Positions 35,169 to 43,195 of a DNA stretch of 64,000 bases are shown one piece after another. The stretch comes from Vibrio tubiashii (lineage in GTDB: Bacteria > Pseudomonadota > Gammaproteobacteria > Enterobacterales > Vibrionaceae): positions 1,550,001 to 1,614,000 of the forward strand of contig NZ_CP117029.1 of assembly GCF_028551255.1 (NCBI RefSeq), in the 5' to 3' direction. The stretch's first letter is position 1. Every line of letters begins with the position of its first letter. A program made the position numbers and the translations under genes. The notes under the pieces are model-generated. The model worked only from the letters and a program-made list of their open reading frames with translations. It was not told the DNA's origin and did no database searches.

Positions 35169-36053
35169 ATGAATGTGAATGTGAATGATAACGAAAGTTT
35201 GTATAAGTTCTTTCCATACAATCCACATGACTTGGATGCGTTGTCTAACAACTATTTGTGGTTTAGCGAATACTCAGCATTTAACGATCCCTTTGAGGAT
35301 GTTTATTTAGAAAACGTGCTTAACAGAGAACTCGGTCCTTATGATGAAGTTAAAGCAATCAAGTTATATAAGGAGATGCATCGTGGTCAACGACCAAACC
35401 ACCAGATTGAGGAGGTACTCTTTGAACTAAAAGTGAGAGGTGAGCTAGAAGAACAGTACAACCAGACCATTAGAAGAACATTTGAATTTGCAAAAAGTAT
35501 AATTTCTGAGCATTTGACTGAATCGAGAGTTTGCTGTTTTGCAAAGAATCATGAGCATAAACAGGCTTTAGAAAATAGGCTTATGTGGTCTCACTACGCT
35601 GATGGCCTAAGAGGCTTTTGTATTGAGTACGATGGTGACCAGCTGATCAATGGAATCTATAGAATTATGGGTGAGAAAGTTGGTCTTTGTCCTATGAATT
35701 ATAATACTTTGAAAAGGCAAGACTTTGAGGAACTTATTTTCAACACAGCTAAACGTCTGAATGGTAATTCAGAAGAACAGGGCTTGCTGTTTGGGTCTCT
35801 GATATTGACTAAGTCTCTTGAATGGGAGTATGAAAATGAATTTCGCCTTATTTACCCTAAAGAAAACGAAGTATCAATTGACTCTAACTCAATTAAATCT
35901 ATTACTGTAGGGGCAAAGATGTCTCAAAGAAAACTGAATACACTGATTTCAATATTAAAAGGAAATAGTAATATTTCATGTCCAATCTATGTTGCTAAGA
36001 TTGACCCGGTTAGTTTTGAAATCCAAAGAGAGTTGCTTTGTAAAGAGATATAA
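35169..36053 (+). CDS. DUF2971-family protein in a gene cassette
   Basis: A 294-residue soluble protein of the DUF2971 family. It has the opening SLYKFFPYN, LWFSEYSAFNDPFED near residues 36-50, CCFAKN, and LMWSHYADGLRGFCIEYD near 137-154, all family hallmarks. Such proteins are common in integron cassettes and genomic islands and have unknown function. AGAGGGA precedes the ATG. It is flanked by attC-like sites 3 and 4. Confidence 0.75.
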   Translation: MNVNVNDNESLYKFFPYNPHDLDALSNNYLWFSEYSAFNDPFEDVYLENVLNRELGPYDEVKAIKLYKEMHRGQRPNHQIEEVLFELKVRGELEEQYNQTIRRTFEFAKSIISEHLTESRVCCFAKNHEHKQALENRLMWSHYADGLRGFCIEYDGDQLINGIYRIMGEKVGLCPMNYNTLKRQDFEELIFNTAKRLNGNSEEQGLLFGSLILTKSLEWEYENEFRLIYPKENEVSIDSNSIKSITVGAKMSQRKLNTLISILKGNSNISCPIYVAKIDPVSFEIQRELLCKEI

Positions 36054-36056
36054 GTG

Positions 36057-36140
36057 CATCAAATAATTTAAGAGTGATTCGTATCGCGCAGTTTTTTTGA
36101 TTTTCGGTAACTTTAGTTTGAGAAACGTGGCACCTATAAG
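36057..36140 (+). repeat. Degenerate attC-like site 4
   Basis: The 5' half ATTTAAGAGTGATTCGTATC is a clear attC arm, but the 3' half does not give a matching arm. The array's right edge therefore looks truncated or eroded against the leftward virus genes. Confidence 0.45.
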
Positions 36141-36141
36141 G

Positions 36142-36576
36142 TTATTCCAACAAACCTAAACTATCGCCAACTTGAAACAAGTCGAACGGCTTCGTAAACT
36201 TCTGTTGAATTAGGAGCACTTCTTCTTGGTCAAGATTATTGATGTATTCCTGATAAGGTTTTTCTTCCAATAAGAAACGTAAAGGCTCTTTTGCGGGCTC
36301 AGGCGCCGTCTCTGCAGCTTTAATTAAGATAGCTTTCTCTTTGGAAGAACAACGCGCACTATTGTCTAATGACAAATAGAGCACCACGTTTTTTTTGCTT
36401 TGAACATCGAGTGCAGAAAACCAATCAGTGACGGGAAAGTCAGTGGTGTTGGACTTGGCTATGGCGCGGCATTCTTCTAGCTTATTACCATAGTCAATCA
36501 TTGCTTGCTGAAAGGCGTCAGCGTGCACGCTAGTGCTTATGAGCAAGGCGCAGAGTAGGGAGCTACAAAGTCGCAC
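36142..36576 (-). CDS. Exported protein of element 1, unknown
   Basis: A 144-residue protein with signal peptide MRLCSSLLCALLISTSVHA then DAFQQAM. A GTG start at 36576 is chosen because GGAGG lies 10 bp upstream and it places the signal peptide at the terminus. A longer ATG form (36612) overlaps the next gene by 50 bp. It has a few Cys and acidic helices. It is the last gene of the leftward regulatory operon. No family recognised. Confidence 0.55.
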   Translation of the reverse strand: MRLCSSLLCALLISTSVHADAFQQAMIDYGNKLEECRAIAKSNTTDFPVTDWFSALDVQSKKNVVLYLSLDNSARCSSKEKAILIKAAETAPEPAKEPLRFLLEEKPYQEYINNLDQEEVLLIQQKFTKPFDLFQVGDSLGLLE

Positions 36577-36898
36577 GGGATACACACCTCCAAAATTCAC
36601 CTTCTTCTCCATGAGTTCGCCAGCTCAACGGCTCAGCAATACCGTTAATTCGGTTCTTAACGATGCTGTTCACTGAGGATAACACCTCAGAAAACTCAAC
36701 CCAATCATAACCCGCGATGCTAATTAACGTCTCGGCTGGTTTTTGCTTACCGAGGAAGAGATCGAACAACGGCACGGCGCCAACCGAATACGCGAGCATA
36801 TTGCCATCTTCCATGATGTCTTTTATCTCGGCAACAGCATCAAGTGACTCCGACGACAGTTGCAGATTGTTGATTGAGCAGTAACCCAGTTCCGCCAT
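36563..36898 (-). CDS. Small protein of element 1, unknown
   Basis: A 111-residue soluble protein (MAELGYCSINNLQLSSESLD), helical, with three Cys. AAGGAC precedes the start; GTG at 36901 is an alternative. It overlaps the exported-protein gene by 14 bp, implying one operon. No family recognised. Confidence 0.5.
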   Translation of the reverse strand: MAELGYCSINNLQLSSESLDAVAEIKDIMEDGNMLAYSVGAVPLFDLFLGKQKPAETLISIAGYDWVEFSEVLSSVNSIVKNRINGIAEPLSWRTHGEEGEFWRCVSRATL

Positions 36899-37039
36899 CA
36901 CTTTAGTCCTTAGTTAATGGTCGTGAAGGGTTGGTATAGCATCATTGCAAACCGTTGACTATCTCATGGTGAGGATTAGGAATAAAGATCAAGCTTGACG
37001 AAGAGTCATCACACAAACGTCTCAAGGCAGTGTGATTGG

Positions 37040-37405
37040 CTAGGGCTTGTTCACAGGGAAAGGCACTACATTGTTGTAATAGCGTGTTGGGCCTTTGGGC
37101 TCGTAGATGAAGGCTTTGGGTAATCCGTCGTATAGCACGATGTAATGCTCATCCCAGATCCGAACGCCCACCAGGTACGAGTGGGTTTCAAGTTTGACCC
37201 AGGTTTGACCATCATCCGGACTGTAGCTCGTGAAACCAACCAGCTTGACCCGTTGGTAGTTGTCGCATTCATTCACATCGATGGCGCCGCGAAATAGGGC
37301 TTCTTTGGTCGTCCCGTCTTTAACTTGGATAGTGCGACCGCGGTGATCCTGACCCTTATCATCGACACGTTGACCAACGTGACTTTTCACATATCTAAAC
37401 TGCAT
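37040..37405 (-). CDS. Beta-rich protein of element 1, unknown
   Basis: A 121-residue soluble protein (MQFRYVKSHVGQRVDDKGQD), with many aromatic and Val residues, ending VVPFPVNKP. The internal ATG 37405 is preferred because the longer frame runs through the neighbouring gene. No family recognised. Confidence 0.5.
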   Translation of the reverse strand: MQFRYVKSHVGQRVDDKGQDHRGRTIQVKDGTTKEALFRGAIDVNECDNYQRVKLVGFTSYSPDDGQTWVKLETHSYLVGVRIWDEHYIVLYDGLPKAFIYEPKGPTRYYNNVVPFPVNKP

Positions 37406-37437
37406 AATTAGAATTACTGTATGTATACACAGTGATT

Positions 37438-37719
37438 CTAATGTATAGATAGGAATTTGCAAGTTGACTGAAAGCGTAACGTATTTTGGTACATGTCTAG
37501 CCACAGAACGCGGTCAATATCACTGTGCATGCGCTCTAGGATCGATTCAACATAGCCTTGATATTCGCAGCACATTACATGCACCACACAGTCTTGCGTG
37601 AGTGTTTGATTGTCTAAAAGTTCGTAATGGCGGCCATAGAGGGATTGAATGGCCGCCTTCGGCGATTTGGCAGTGATGAGTGAATAGTCGCGCCAATTAG
37701 TGACACAATATAACGGCAT
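37438..37719 (-). CDS. Small protein of element 1, unknown
   Basis: A 93-residue protein (MPLYCVTNWRDYSLITAKSP) with several Cys. It lies in the leftward operon between the DUF3653-like regulator and the 37040-37405 gene. No family recognised. Confidence 0.5.
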   Translation of the reverse strand: MPLYCVTNWRDYSLITAKSPKAAIQSLYGRHYELLDNQTLTQDCVVHVMCCEYQGYVESILERMHSDIDRVLWLDMYQNTLRFQSTCKFLSIH

Positions 37720-37842
37720 TGTTTATTCCATGAATTCTTCTTACGACACTGTATATAGAAAGCGAATCTTCTTACAGAGTCGTGAGCGAGACATGAGTCG
37801 AGTGACAAAGGAAGAATCACTGCAAATTTAGCCTGAAGTGAG

Positions 37843-38271
37843 TCATTTAAACTTGCTGGGCACCCAAAGCCGTAGTTTGCGCCGGTAGCCGCCACCCGAA
37901 AAAGGCCACTTATTTTCCTTAGGCGGATACTTCTTAGGGTTGTCAATGTGACCGTGTAACTCAACAAACTGACGATGTTCATCACGCCAGTAGCCAAACG
38001 CCAGCAATTCTTTGGGGCTGAATTCGCGACGTTCGGGTGTAATGAGCGTGGCGCGTTCTTCATGCACACGAAAACCATCCCAGCGTGCATCCAGTGGCAA
38101 ATAGCCGCGAGCCTTAAGATGAAGCAATTTTTCAGCCATGGGATTAATCGATGAATAGCCATTGATCCAACGCGTCACGGTATACGGTTGAACGTGAAAA
38201 AACGCGGCGGCTTCATTGAGATCCATAAATTGAGCATGCAGTAACTGACGAAATGAATGGGTGCTGTACAT
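37843..38271 (-). CDS. DUF3653-like phage regulator of element 1
   Basis: A 142-residue DNA-binding protein. Helix-turn-helix MDLNEAAAFFHVQPYTVTRW (about residues 16-35) is followed by WDGFRVHEE and the TPERREFSPKELLAFGYW block, the DUF3653 arrangement seen in Vibrio phages. AAGGA sets the start at 38271. It heads the leftward operon, beside the middle dif-type site. The element 2 gene at 38633 encodes the same kind of protein, divergently, on the other side of that site. Confidence 0.7.
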   Translation of the reverse strand: MYSTHSFRQLLHAQFMDLNEAAAFFHVQPYTVTRWINGYSSINPMAEKLLHLKARGYLPLDARWDGFRVHEERATLITPERREFSPKELLAFGYWRDEHRQFVELHGHIDNPKKYPPKENKWPFSGGGYRRKLRLWVPSKFK

Positions 38272-38542
38272 GTGATCTTCCTTCGAAATCCGTTGAGGAG
38301 GTTGATAGTTATTTTCTTTTTTTATTTCCAGACTCATCGGCAGCGCCAATCAACGCACATTTTGCACGCAGCGAGCGATAAGTAATGTTTTTAAACAACT
38401 AATCGAAACGCGAAAACGCAGCGTGTATTAATTGTATAAATTAGACATTAACTGGAAGCGAAACAACAACTTAAAAGAAAGACAATGAGCGAATTACACA
38501 GTGAACGTGACATGGGATTCTCCTGACTAAATTAGTGTTATA

Positions 38543-38571
38543 AGTGCGTATTATGCGTGTTTATGTTCAAT
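38543..38571 (+). other. Middle dif-type site, junction of elements 1 and 2
   Basis: XerC arm AGTGCGTATTA (38543-38553, one change from canonical), a 7-bp centre TGCGTGT and XerD arm TTATGTTCAAT (38561-38571, one change). It separates the two viral elements. The XerC arm would come from element 1 and the centre plus XerD arm from element 2. Confidence 0.8.
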
Positions 38572-38632
38572 GAAACTTGTATCACTATAATTTATAGATT
38601 TATAAACTCTTTCGGTTTTGAGAGAGTGAATC

Positions 38633-39004
38633 ATGAAGTATCACGAAATGACCAAAAATTATGTTTTTCGTGAATTTGAGTGCGGGTTATCTATTGAAGA
38701 AACAGCACAGCTTTGTTTTAAAAGTGTGAGGACTGTCAAAGGATGGGATTCTGGGAATGATATTCCGAGAGAGTGCAAAAGGCTTATGAGAATGTACAAG
38801 AGAGCAGAGCTATCACATGCAGAAGAGTGGAATGGTTTTAAGATGTACAAAAATCACTTGGAGCTTCCTACTGGACAACTCATTACCCCACAACAGCTTC
38901 TTGCAGGGATAGGGTTGCTTGAGATTAATTCAGAATTGGAAGTGCTAACGTCGACTCGTCTGCTTAAACTAGCCAGAGCATTGAGCAAATTAAAAAGGAT
39001 TTAA
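38633..39004 (+). CDS. DUF3653-like phage regulator of element 2
   Basis: A 123-residue DNA-binding protein with helix-turn-helix LSIEETAQLCFKSVRTVKGW (residues about 19-38), then EEWNGFKMYKNHLELPTGQ and LITPQQLLAG, the DUF3653 pattern. Located 62 bp from the middle dif site. It parallels the regulator of element 1 (37843-38271) in layout, with low but recognisable similarity. Confidence 0.7.
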   Translation: MKYHEMTKNYVFREFECGLSIEETAQLCFKSVRTVKGWDSGNDIPRECKRLMRMYKRAELSHAEEWNGFKMYKNHLELPTGQLITPQQLLAGIGLLEINSELEVLTSTRLLKLARALSKLKRI

Positions 39005-39058
39005 AACAATAATAGAATATACTAATTAGTAACTTATCGACATCAATCGAGGTCAGTT

Positions 39059-39355
39059 TTGCTTATATTCGATATTCTGCTTTTACTAGTCCCTTTTGTA
39101 ATTCTGTTTTCTTACAAAAGGCTAAATAATCGAAACAGCATTAGCATAATGCTGCATATCTACAAGCTATCATTTGCATTTGTTGCTTTGGAAATTGCAT
39201 ATTCATGGTCAGTTAATATCGGCATAACGGAACCATTATTTGATGTTGGAGATTCATTAATCATCGGCAGTGAGATGGTGAACACAGCCTTTAGCACTTT
39301 CCTCGTATTTTTCTATGTTACGGCTTTGACATATATAGAAATCACAAAAGAATAG
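39059..39355 (+). CDS. Small membrane protein of element 2, unknown
   Basis: A 98-residue protein with three hydrophobic segments (IFDILLLLVPFVILFSY, LSFAFVALEIAYSW and TFLVFFYVTALTYI). TTG start with GAGG upstream. It follows the DUF3653-like gene in the same direction and may be a superinfection or accessory membrane protein. No family recognised. Confidence 0.5.
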   Translation: MLIFDILLLLVPFVILFSYKRLNNRNSISIMLHIYKLSFAFVALEIAYSWSVNIGITEPLFDVGDSLIIGSEMVNTAFSTFLVFFYVTALTYIEITKE

Positions 39356-39376
39356 TTTCGTAGGAGTTAGACTTTC

Positions 39377-39398
39377 ACCCCGTATTACTATACGGGGT
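39377..39398. other. Hairpin in inovirus intergenic region
   Basis: ACCCCGTA/TACGGGGT with loop TTACTA. Also able to end the plus-strand regulator transcript. It is a candidate part of the rolling-circle origin. Confidence 0.5.
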
Positions 39399-39499
39399 CG
39401 ACTCGCTGACGCTCAAACACTGGCGCACTGCGTTTGCGGAACGTAGAGGTAGGGGAATCAATCTCGACACTCGATTGATTTGCTGTGAGCAATAAGAAC

Positions 39500-39555
39500 G
39501 CCCACACTGCTATGCTCGCTGCTCAGTCTTCGCGACTGCGCATAGCGTGTGGGGC
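39500..39555. other. Long imperfect hairpin, candidate packaging signal
   Basis: GCCCACACTGCTATGC pairs with GCATAGCGTGTGGGGC, with an inner CAGTC/GACTG stem around TTCGC. Its size and place after the pI gene match the morphogenetic signal of filamentous phages. Confidence 0.55.
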
Positions 39556-39694
39556 TATTTATGTGGGTTGCAGGGGCGTTAAGCCCCTTTGTTGTGACAG
39601 GTCTCTGCAAGGGGTATTCTGGCAGGAAGGAGGGGTGTTTTTATCTCACGCGTCAGCGCAGACTGACCGCGCCAGTTGATAGGGCATTCTAATT

Positions 39695-39895
39695 TTAGTC
39701 GGTCGAGTGGCTTGGTGCTTCGTCATCGCTTCGCAATTCCTTATCCCTGCGGGGCTTTAGCTTGCCGACTGCCTTAGACAACATCCAAGAAATCGAGTCA
39801 TACATTGCCAAACCAACAAAAACACCGATAAACACATAAAACAATATCGCTTGATTGAATGCCTCGATAAACACCATTAACTGTTCATTTGTCAT
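39695..39895 (-). CDS. Small inovirus membrane protein
   Basis: A 66-residue protein with an N-terminal hydrophobic segment (AILFYVFIGVFVGLAMY) and a charged tail (KLKPRRDKELRSDDEAPS). AAGGAAG precedes the ATG, 2 bp after the Zot-like stop. Possibly an accessory of secretion or a minor coat protein; no family recognised. Confidence 0.55.
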   Translation of the reverse strand: MTNEQLMVFIEAFNQAILFYVFIGVFVGLAMYDSISWMLSKAVGKLKPRRDKELRSDDEAPSHSTD

Positions 39896-39897
39896 AT

Positions 39898-41319
39898 TTA
39901 CGCTTCCTTATCATTATCTGTTAGTTTGAATATATCGATTTGCTCAAGGTCATCAGCTCGTTCTGACAGCGCCTCATCACTTGATGCAGTCACTTGTTGA
40001 ATCGGTGGACACGTCAGCATACGTAATGTGTTTTCTAACTCCACTTGGATTAAGCAATCGTCGATAACCTCAAACTGATAACCATAACGTCTTAACACCG
40101 TAGAACTGATGTAATAACTGCCTTCTTGTTTATCAATACGGAATCGATAATCAAAGGAGGTGAACTCATCATGGTCACGCACCTTAAGAACACTGGTCAG
40201 GTACACTGACTCCGCATTGTTGAATACCGGAAAGTACTGATAAAACGGGTTCACACTATCAATAACAACTTCAAAATTACTTTGAGCACTACCATTGCCA
40301 GAAGCCACGCTAACACTACTTTTCGTATTGCCTTGGTTTTCATCCACAGATACGCGAGAGCCATTCTCACCGCTCGATGAACTGGCGCTAACTTCCTCAC
40401 TAACTGCTTCAGTCGTATCATCAGAATTGCTGCTATATAACGCATACGCTTCCCTTACAAAATTACCTAGAGCCAACAGGCCAATAACAACCACCGCGAT
40501 AAACTTAGGTGATTTTAAGATCGTGATATCTGCTTTTGATTCGTTGAATCCACCTGTACCCGTCGATTGATAAAGAGCAAATACATCAACAGGAATCTTT
40601 TTATTCGTACAAGCTGCTAAGTCCTGTTTCGTACTAGGAGCCGTCTTGGTTGATTTGGGGCGGTGGTTGTAGATACGTGGGCGACGCTTACGGAAAAACG
40701 TATCGGTCGAGGTGTGAGAAAATGCATCGGTCGCACAGCCTTGCATCCACTTGGGTATCGAGGTGTAATCCGGTGTCAGTAGAATGACATCCCATTGATA
40801 TTTACGGTGACGCATAAACGCCCCGTAGAAATTATCGGGATACAATAAGCGCCCCTGGTCATCGAGTTGCGTCTCGCCAGTATCATCCGTATCACCTTCA
40901 TCCAGATTGGACGTATCTGCCATTGTCCAACGTTCGTAAAACAAATCAGCATGACCATCTGGAAGATGCTCTAAAAAATCCTCTAAGGGACGTTTTAACG
41001 ACTTCTCACGTTTAAAGCCCACTTCAGGCGCAAAGATATCCTGACATTCATCTATCACAACCAGAGAGTTAACAGGCATCCAGTTAAACCAGTTTTGCCA
41101 AAGTTCAATGCCTTGCATCTTACGACTGAATATCCGGATAAGCCGCGCACTGACAGGAAACTTTTCACCGAGAATTCTCTCAAGAGATTCAAGAGGTTTA
41201 AGCCCCTCAATATTCGTGACCACTACACGACCAGCACGAAGAGCTGGCACAATCTCAAACCAAACCACATAGGCGGATTTATACGCCCCGTTAGAGCCAT
41301 GTCGAAAATAAACTGCCAT
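39898..41319 (-). CDS. Zot-family assembly ATPase (pI homologue)
   Basis: A 473-residue inner-membrane ATPase that drives filamentous virion assembly and export. Walker A GSNGAYKSAY lies at residues 8-17, Walker B VVIDECQD near 100. A membrane helix (FIAVVVIGLLALGNFV) lies near 270 and a periplasmic C-terminal domain follows. The start at 41319 (MAVYFRHGSNG) is chosen since it matches the family, and the longer frame runs into the DUF2523 gene. Zot in CTX phage is also named a toxin, but toxic activity cannot be inferred here. Confidence 0.9.
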   Translation of the reverse strand: MAVYFRHGSNGAYKSAYVVWFEIVPALRAGRVVVTNIEGLKPLESLERILGEKFPVSARLIRIFSRKMQGIELWQNWFNWMPVNSLVVIDECQDIFAPEVGFKREKSLKRPLEDFLEHLPDGHADLFYERWTMADTSNLDEGDTDDTGETQLDDQGRLLYPDNFYGAFMRHRKYQWDVILLTPDYTSIPKWMQGCATDAFSHTSTDTFFRKRRPRIYNHRPKSTKTAPSTKQDLAACTNKKIPVDVFALYQSTGTGGFNESKADITILKSPKFIAVVVIGLLALGNFVREAYALYSSNSDDTTEAVSEEVSASSSSGENGSRVSVDENQGNTKSSVSVASGNGSAQSNFEVVIDSVNPFYQYFPVFNNAESVYLTSVLKVRDHDEFTSFDYRFRIDKQEGSYYISSTVLRRYGYQFEVIDDCLIQVELENTLRMLTCPPIQQVTASSDEALSERADDLEQIDIFKLTDNDKEA

Positions 41320-41321
41320 GA

Positions 41322-41666
41322 TTACCACCCCATAACACGAAGCACGAACGCCGTAGCAGCCGCATCGATAATGATGCGAATTGCATCGACAATGCCAATG
41401 GCATAACACACATGACGCAAATCTGGAGACAGTTGATTAAACGCCCCATTAAGCACCGTATACACTTCGTAATCTTTGAGCAGCATCGTTGCCACTTTGA
41501 ACGCAAGCTTAATCATTGATAGCTCAAGATAAAGATAGAGCTTAATCAACCACAACCAAGCGTAAGCAAAAACATTCATGATCATGTCAGGAATAGAAAA
41601 CAAGAAGTGCTTAACATCACTCCCTATACCTGCTAAGAACTCAATCACTGTATAGATATAATCCAT
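41322..41666 (-). CDS. DUF2523 inovirus membrane protein (pVI-like)
   Basis: A 114-residue protein with three hydrophobic segments and no signal peptide (NVFAYAWLWLIKLYLYLELS and GIVDAIRIIIDAAATAFVLR). It sits between pIII and Zot genes, the constant place of the DUF2523 minor coat/pVI-like protein in Vibrio and Pseudomonas filamentous phages. Confidence 0.8.
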   Translation of the reverse strand: MDYIYTVIEFLAGIGSDVKHFLFSIPDMIMNVFAYAWLWLIKLYLYLELSMIKLAFKVATMLLKDYEVYTVLNGAFNQLSPDLRHVCYAIGIVDAIRIIIDAAATAFVLRVMGW

Positions 41667-41674
41667 CGTTCCCC

Positions 41675-43078
41675 CTAAGACACGCGACCAGAACTAAGCA
41701 CAATTAGCGCACCAATCAAAGTAGCCACCAAAATAATCACACCCCGTATCAAATCGATATGAGGACCTATTTTTTCCATCAGACTAAAATCAACAGACAC
41801 ATTGCGACCGTGATTATCCAGAACAAAATGCGACCCTTTGTAAGAGCCATTATTGAAGTGCATTTCACCCATGTTGAAAGGTGATTTAGATAGGCGAGTT
41901 TCGATATCTGACTCGATATCTTTAATATCCTTTTCGAGCCCTGACAGCCCATCTTTAAGCTTATCGGTTAACTCAGGCGCTTCCGGTTCCTTGAACGTTT
42001 TACCACTCGTTTTAAGAGATTCGATCGCATTCTTAATGGCATTCAATCTGCTAATCTCCTTTGCTGAATTGCCATCAATATTATTACCGAGACCATTAAC
42101 AGCATTCGTTACCTTGCCCACTGAGTTATCAATATTTTTAAGCGAGGTTTCGCTTTTTTTAGACGCATCATCGACCGACTTTTTCAGTTTGTCGGACTTA
42201 TCCTCGTTTGACTTTTTGATGTCATCTAACTTGCCGCTCAAGGTATCCAATCGAGTGTTTGAATCGGTCTTCATCCCATCAATCGCTGCAACAACATCTT
42301 CGTTACCACTAGGTTTATCAGGGTCAGGGTCAGGGTCTGGTTTTGGGTCAGGGTCAGGGTCTGGTTTACCACCCCCAGTTTCATCACATTGCCAAGTTAC
42401 ATCACTACGAGATTTACAACTGTAAGAGAATTTTCCGCGCTTATTGGTACAAAGAATCATCTTATTGCGTTTGAGCTGATTAAACTCATCTGAAGTACAA
42501 TAATCTTCACACACACCAAGTGCATTAGGCTTAGAACCATCATTACAAATACAGTTACCTTCTAAGTCTTTTTTCTGACCGACAGGACAAGTGTTACCGT
42601 CACCACCGCCGGAACCATCACCACCGCCGGAACCGTCACCACCGCCGGAACCGTCACCACCACCGGAACCATCACCACCACCGGAACCATCACCACCACC
42701 GGAACCATCACCGTCTCCACTGTCAGGGTCAACCGCTTTACACTTACCTGTTACAAGATCCATTTGTTGACCTTCAGGGCATGAAGCAAGAACTGTTAGG
42801 CCGACTTTACTTTCAAAGTTTTTAAGAAAGACTTTACACTCAGAATCACCCCAACGAGTTCTGAAGTAGGTAAAGCTATCTGGCGTTGTTCCCTTCAAAC
42901 TATACGTATAGTAATAACCGGAAGACATAGAACAGCCAGAAGGAAACTTACTTAACCATGCTTGTGCTGCTTTCTCAGAATTGGCATGTACAGACGAGTC
43001 AAAATTATTCATAACAAAAGCATGAGACGAAAAAGCGAATAGAAACGATGCAAGAAAAAGGAAACGAAAGATATTCAT
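41675..43078 (-). CDS. Attachment/minor coat protein (pIII-like) with Gly-rich and PD-rich repeats
   Basis: A 467-residue receptor-binding protein displayed at the virion tip. Signal peptide MNIFRFLFLASFLFAFSSHA; a glycine linker of six GDGSGG-type units (about residues 121-160); a Cys-rich region; a PDPDPDPKPDP linker near 240; a long helical region; and a C-terminal anchor (GVIILVATLIGALIVL) followed by SSGRVS. The modular linkers are typical of pIII. Host pilus and TolA are the usual receptors for this class. Confidence 0.85.
   Translation of the reverse strand: MNIFRFLFLASFLFAFSSHAFVMNNFDSSVHANSEKAAQAWLSKFPSGCSMSSGYYYTYSLKGTTPDSFTYFRTRWGDSECKVFLKNFESKVGLTVLASCPEGQQMDLVTGKCKAVDPDSGDGDGSGGGDGSGGGDGSGGGDGSGGGDGSGGGDGSGGGDGNTCPVGQKKDLEGNCICNDGSKPNALGVCEDYCTSDEFNQLKRNKMILCTNKRGKFSYSCKSRSDVTWQCDETGGGKPDPDPDPKPDPDPDPDKPSGNEDVVAAIDGMKTDSNTRLDTLSGKLDDIKKSNEDKSDKLKKSVDDASKKSETSLKNIDNSVGKVTNAVNGLGNNIDGNSAKEISRLNAIKNAIESLKTSGKTFKEPEAPELTDKLKDGLSGLEKDIKDIESDIETRLSKSPFNMGEMHFNNGSYKGSHFVLDNHGRNVSVDFSLMEKIGPHIDLIRGVIILVATLIGALIVLSSGRVS
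42599..42716. repeat. 18-bp tandem repeats coding the Gly linker of the pIII-like protein
   Basis: ACCACCGCCGGAACCATC and close variants repeat about six times. The units differ only at third-codon positions, so repeat number can change by slippage without breaking the frame. Confidence 0.9.
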
Positions 43079-43092
43079 CTAATCAGACCTAT

Positions 43093-43117
43093 AAAAAAGG
43101 AGGCCGAAGCCCCCTCT
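43093..43117 (-). terminator. Terminator between coat protein and pIII genes
   Basis: On the minus strand GGGGGC-TTCG-GCCTCC followed by seven T. This position after pVIII is standard in filamentous phages and keeps coat mRNA in excess. Confidence 0.85.
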
Positions 43118-43195
43118 AACCTGATATCACGCCCGTATAAACCCCATAACAAAAGCACAAGGCCATGACGGACGCTAACCCAACAGAGACAAGCA

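Larger units (their letters stand above)
23103..38553. mobile_element. Element 1: PM2/autolykivirus-like tailless provirus integrated at dif
   Basis: About 15.4 kb bounded by dif-type sites at 23103 and 38543. It holds a packaging ATPase next to a double-jelly-roll capsid gene, many small membrane-protein genes, an endolysin, a holin-like gene and a RepA-like initiator, but no tail genes and no integrase. About 4.2 kb in the middle (32.0-36.1 kb) is an attC cassette array. Without it the core is about 11 kb, close to the roughly 10 kb of PM2 and autolykiviruses. Integration presumably uses host XerCD. Confidence 0.75.
39356..39694. other. Inovirus intergenic region (origin/packaging candidate)
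   Basis: About 340 bp of strong hairpins and no supported gene: 39377-39398, a long 39500-39555 stem and 39572-39588 (AGGGGC/GCCCCT). In filamentous phages the intergenic region carries the packaging hairpin and the plus- and minus-strand origins. A 64-codon open frame here is not credible, as it is made of the hairpin arms. Confidence 0.6.

Noticed and set aside
36057..36140. Complete fourth attC site
   Set aside because: Only the 5' arm is convincing; reported as degenerate.
39485..39679. 64-codon open frame in the inovirus intergenic region
   Set aside because: It is made mostly of the two arms of the long hairpin and has no ribosome site; better explained as origin/packaging DNA.
39898..41319. 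Zot homologue as a toxin gene
   Set aside because: Its constant family role is phage assembly; toxicity cannot be read from the sequence.
42599..42716. CRISPR-like array
   Set aside because: Repeats are 18 bp without spacers, in frame in a Gly-rich linker of the pIII-like gene.
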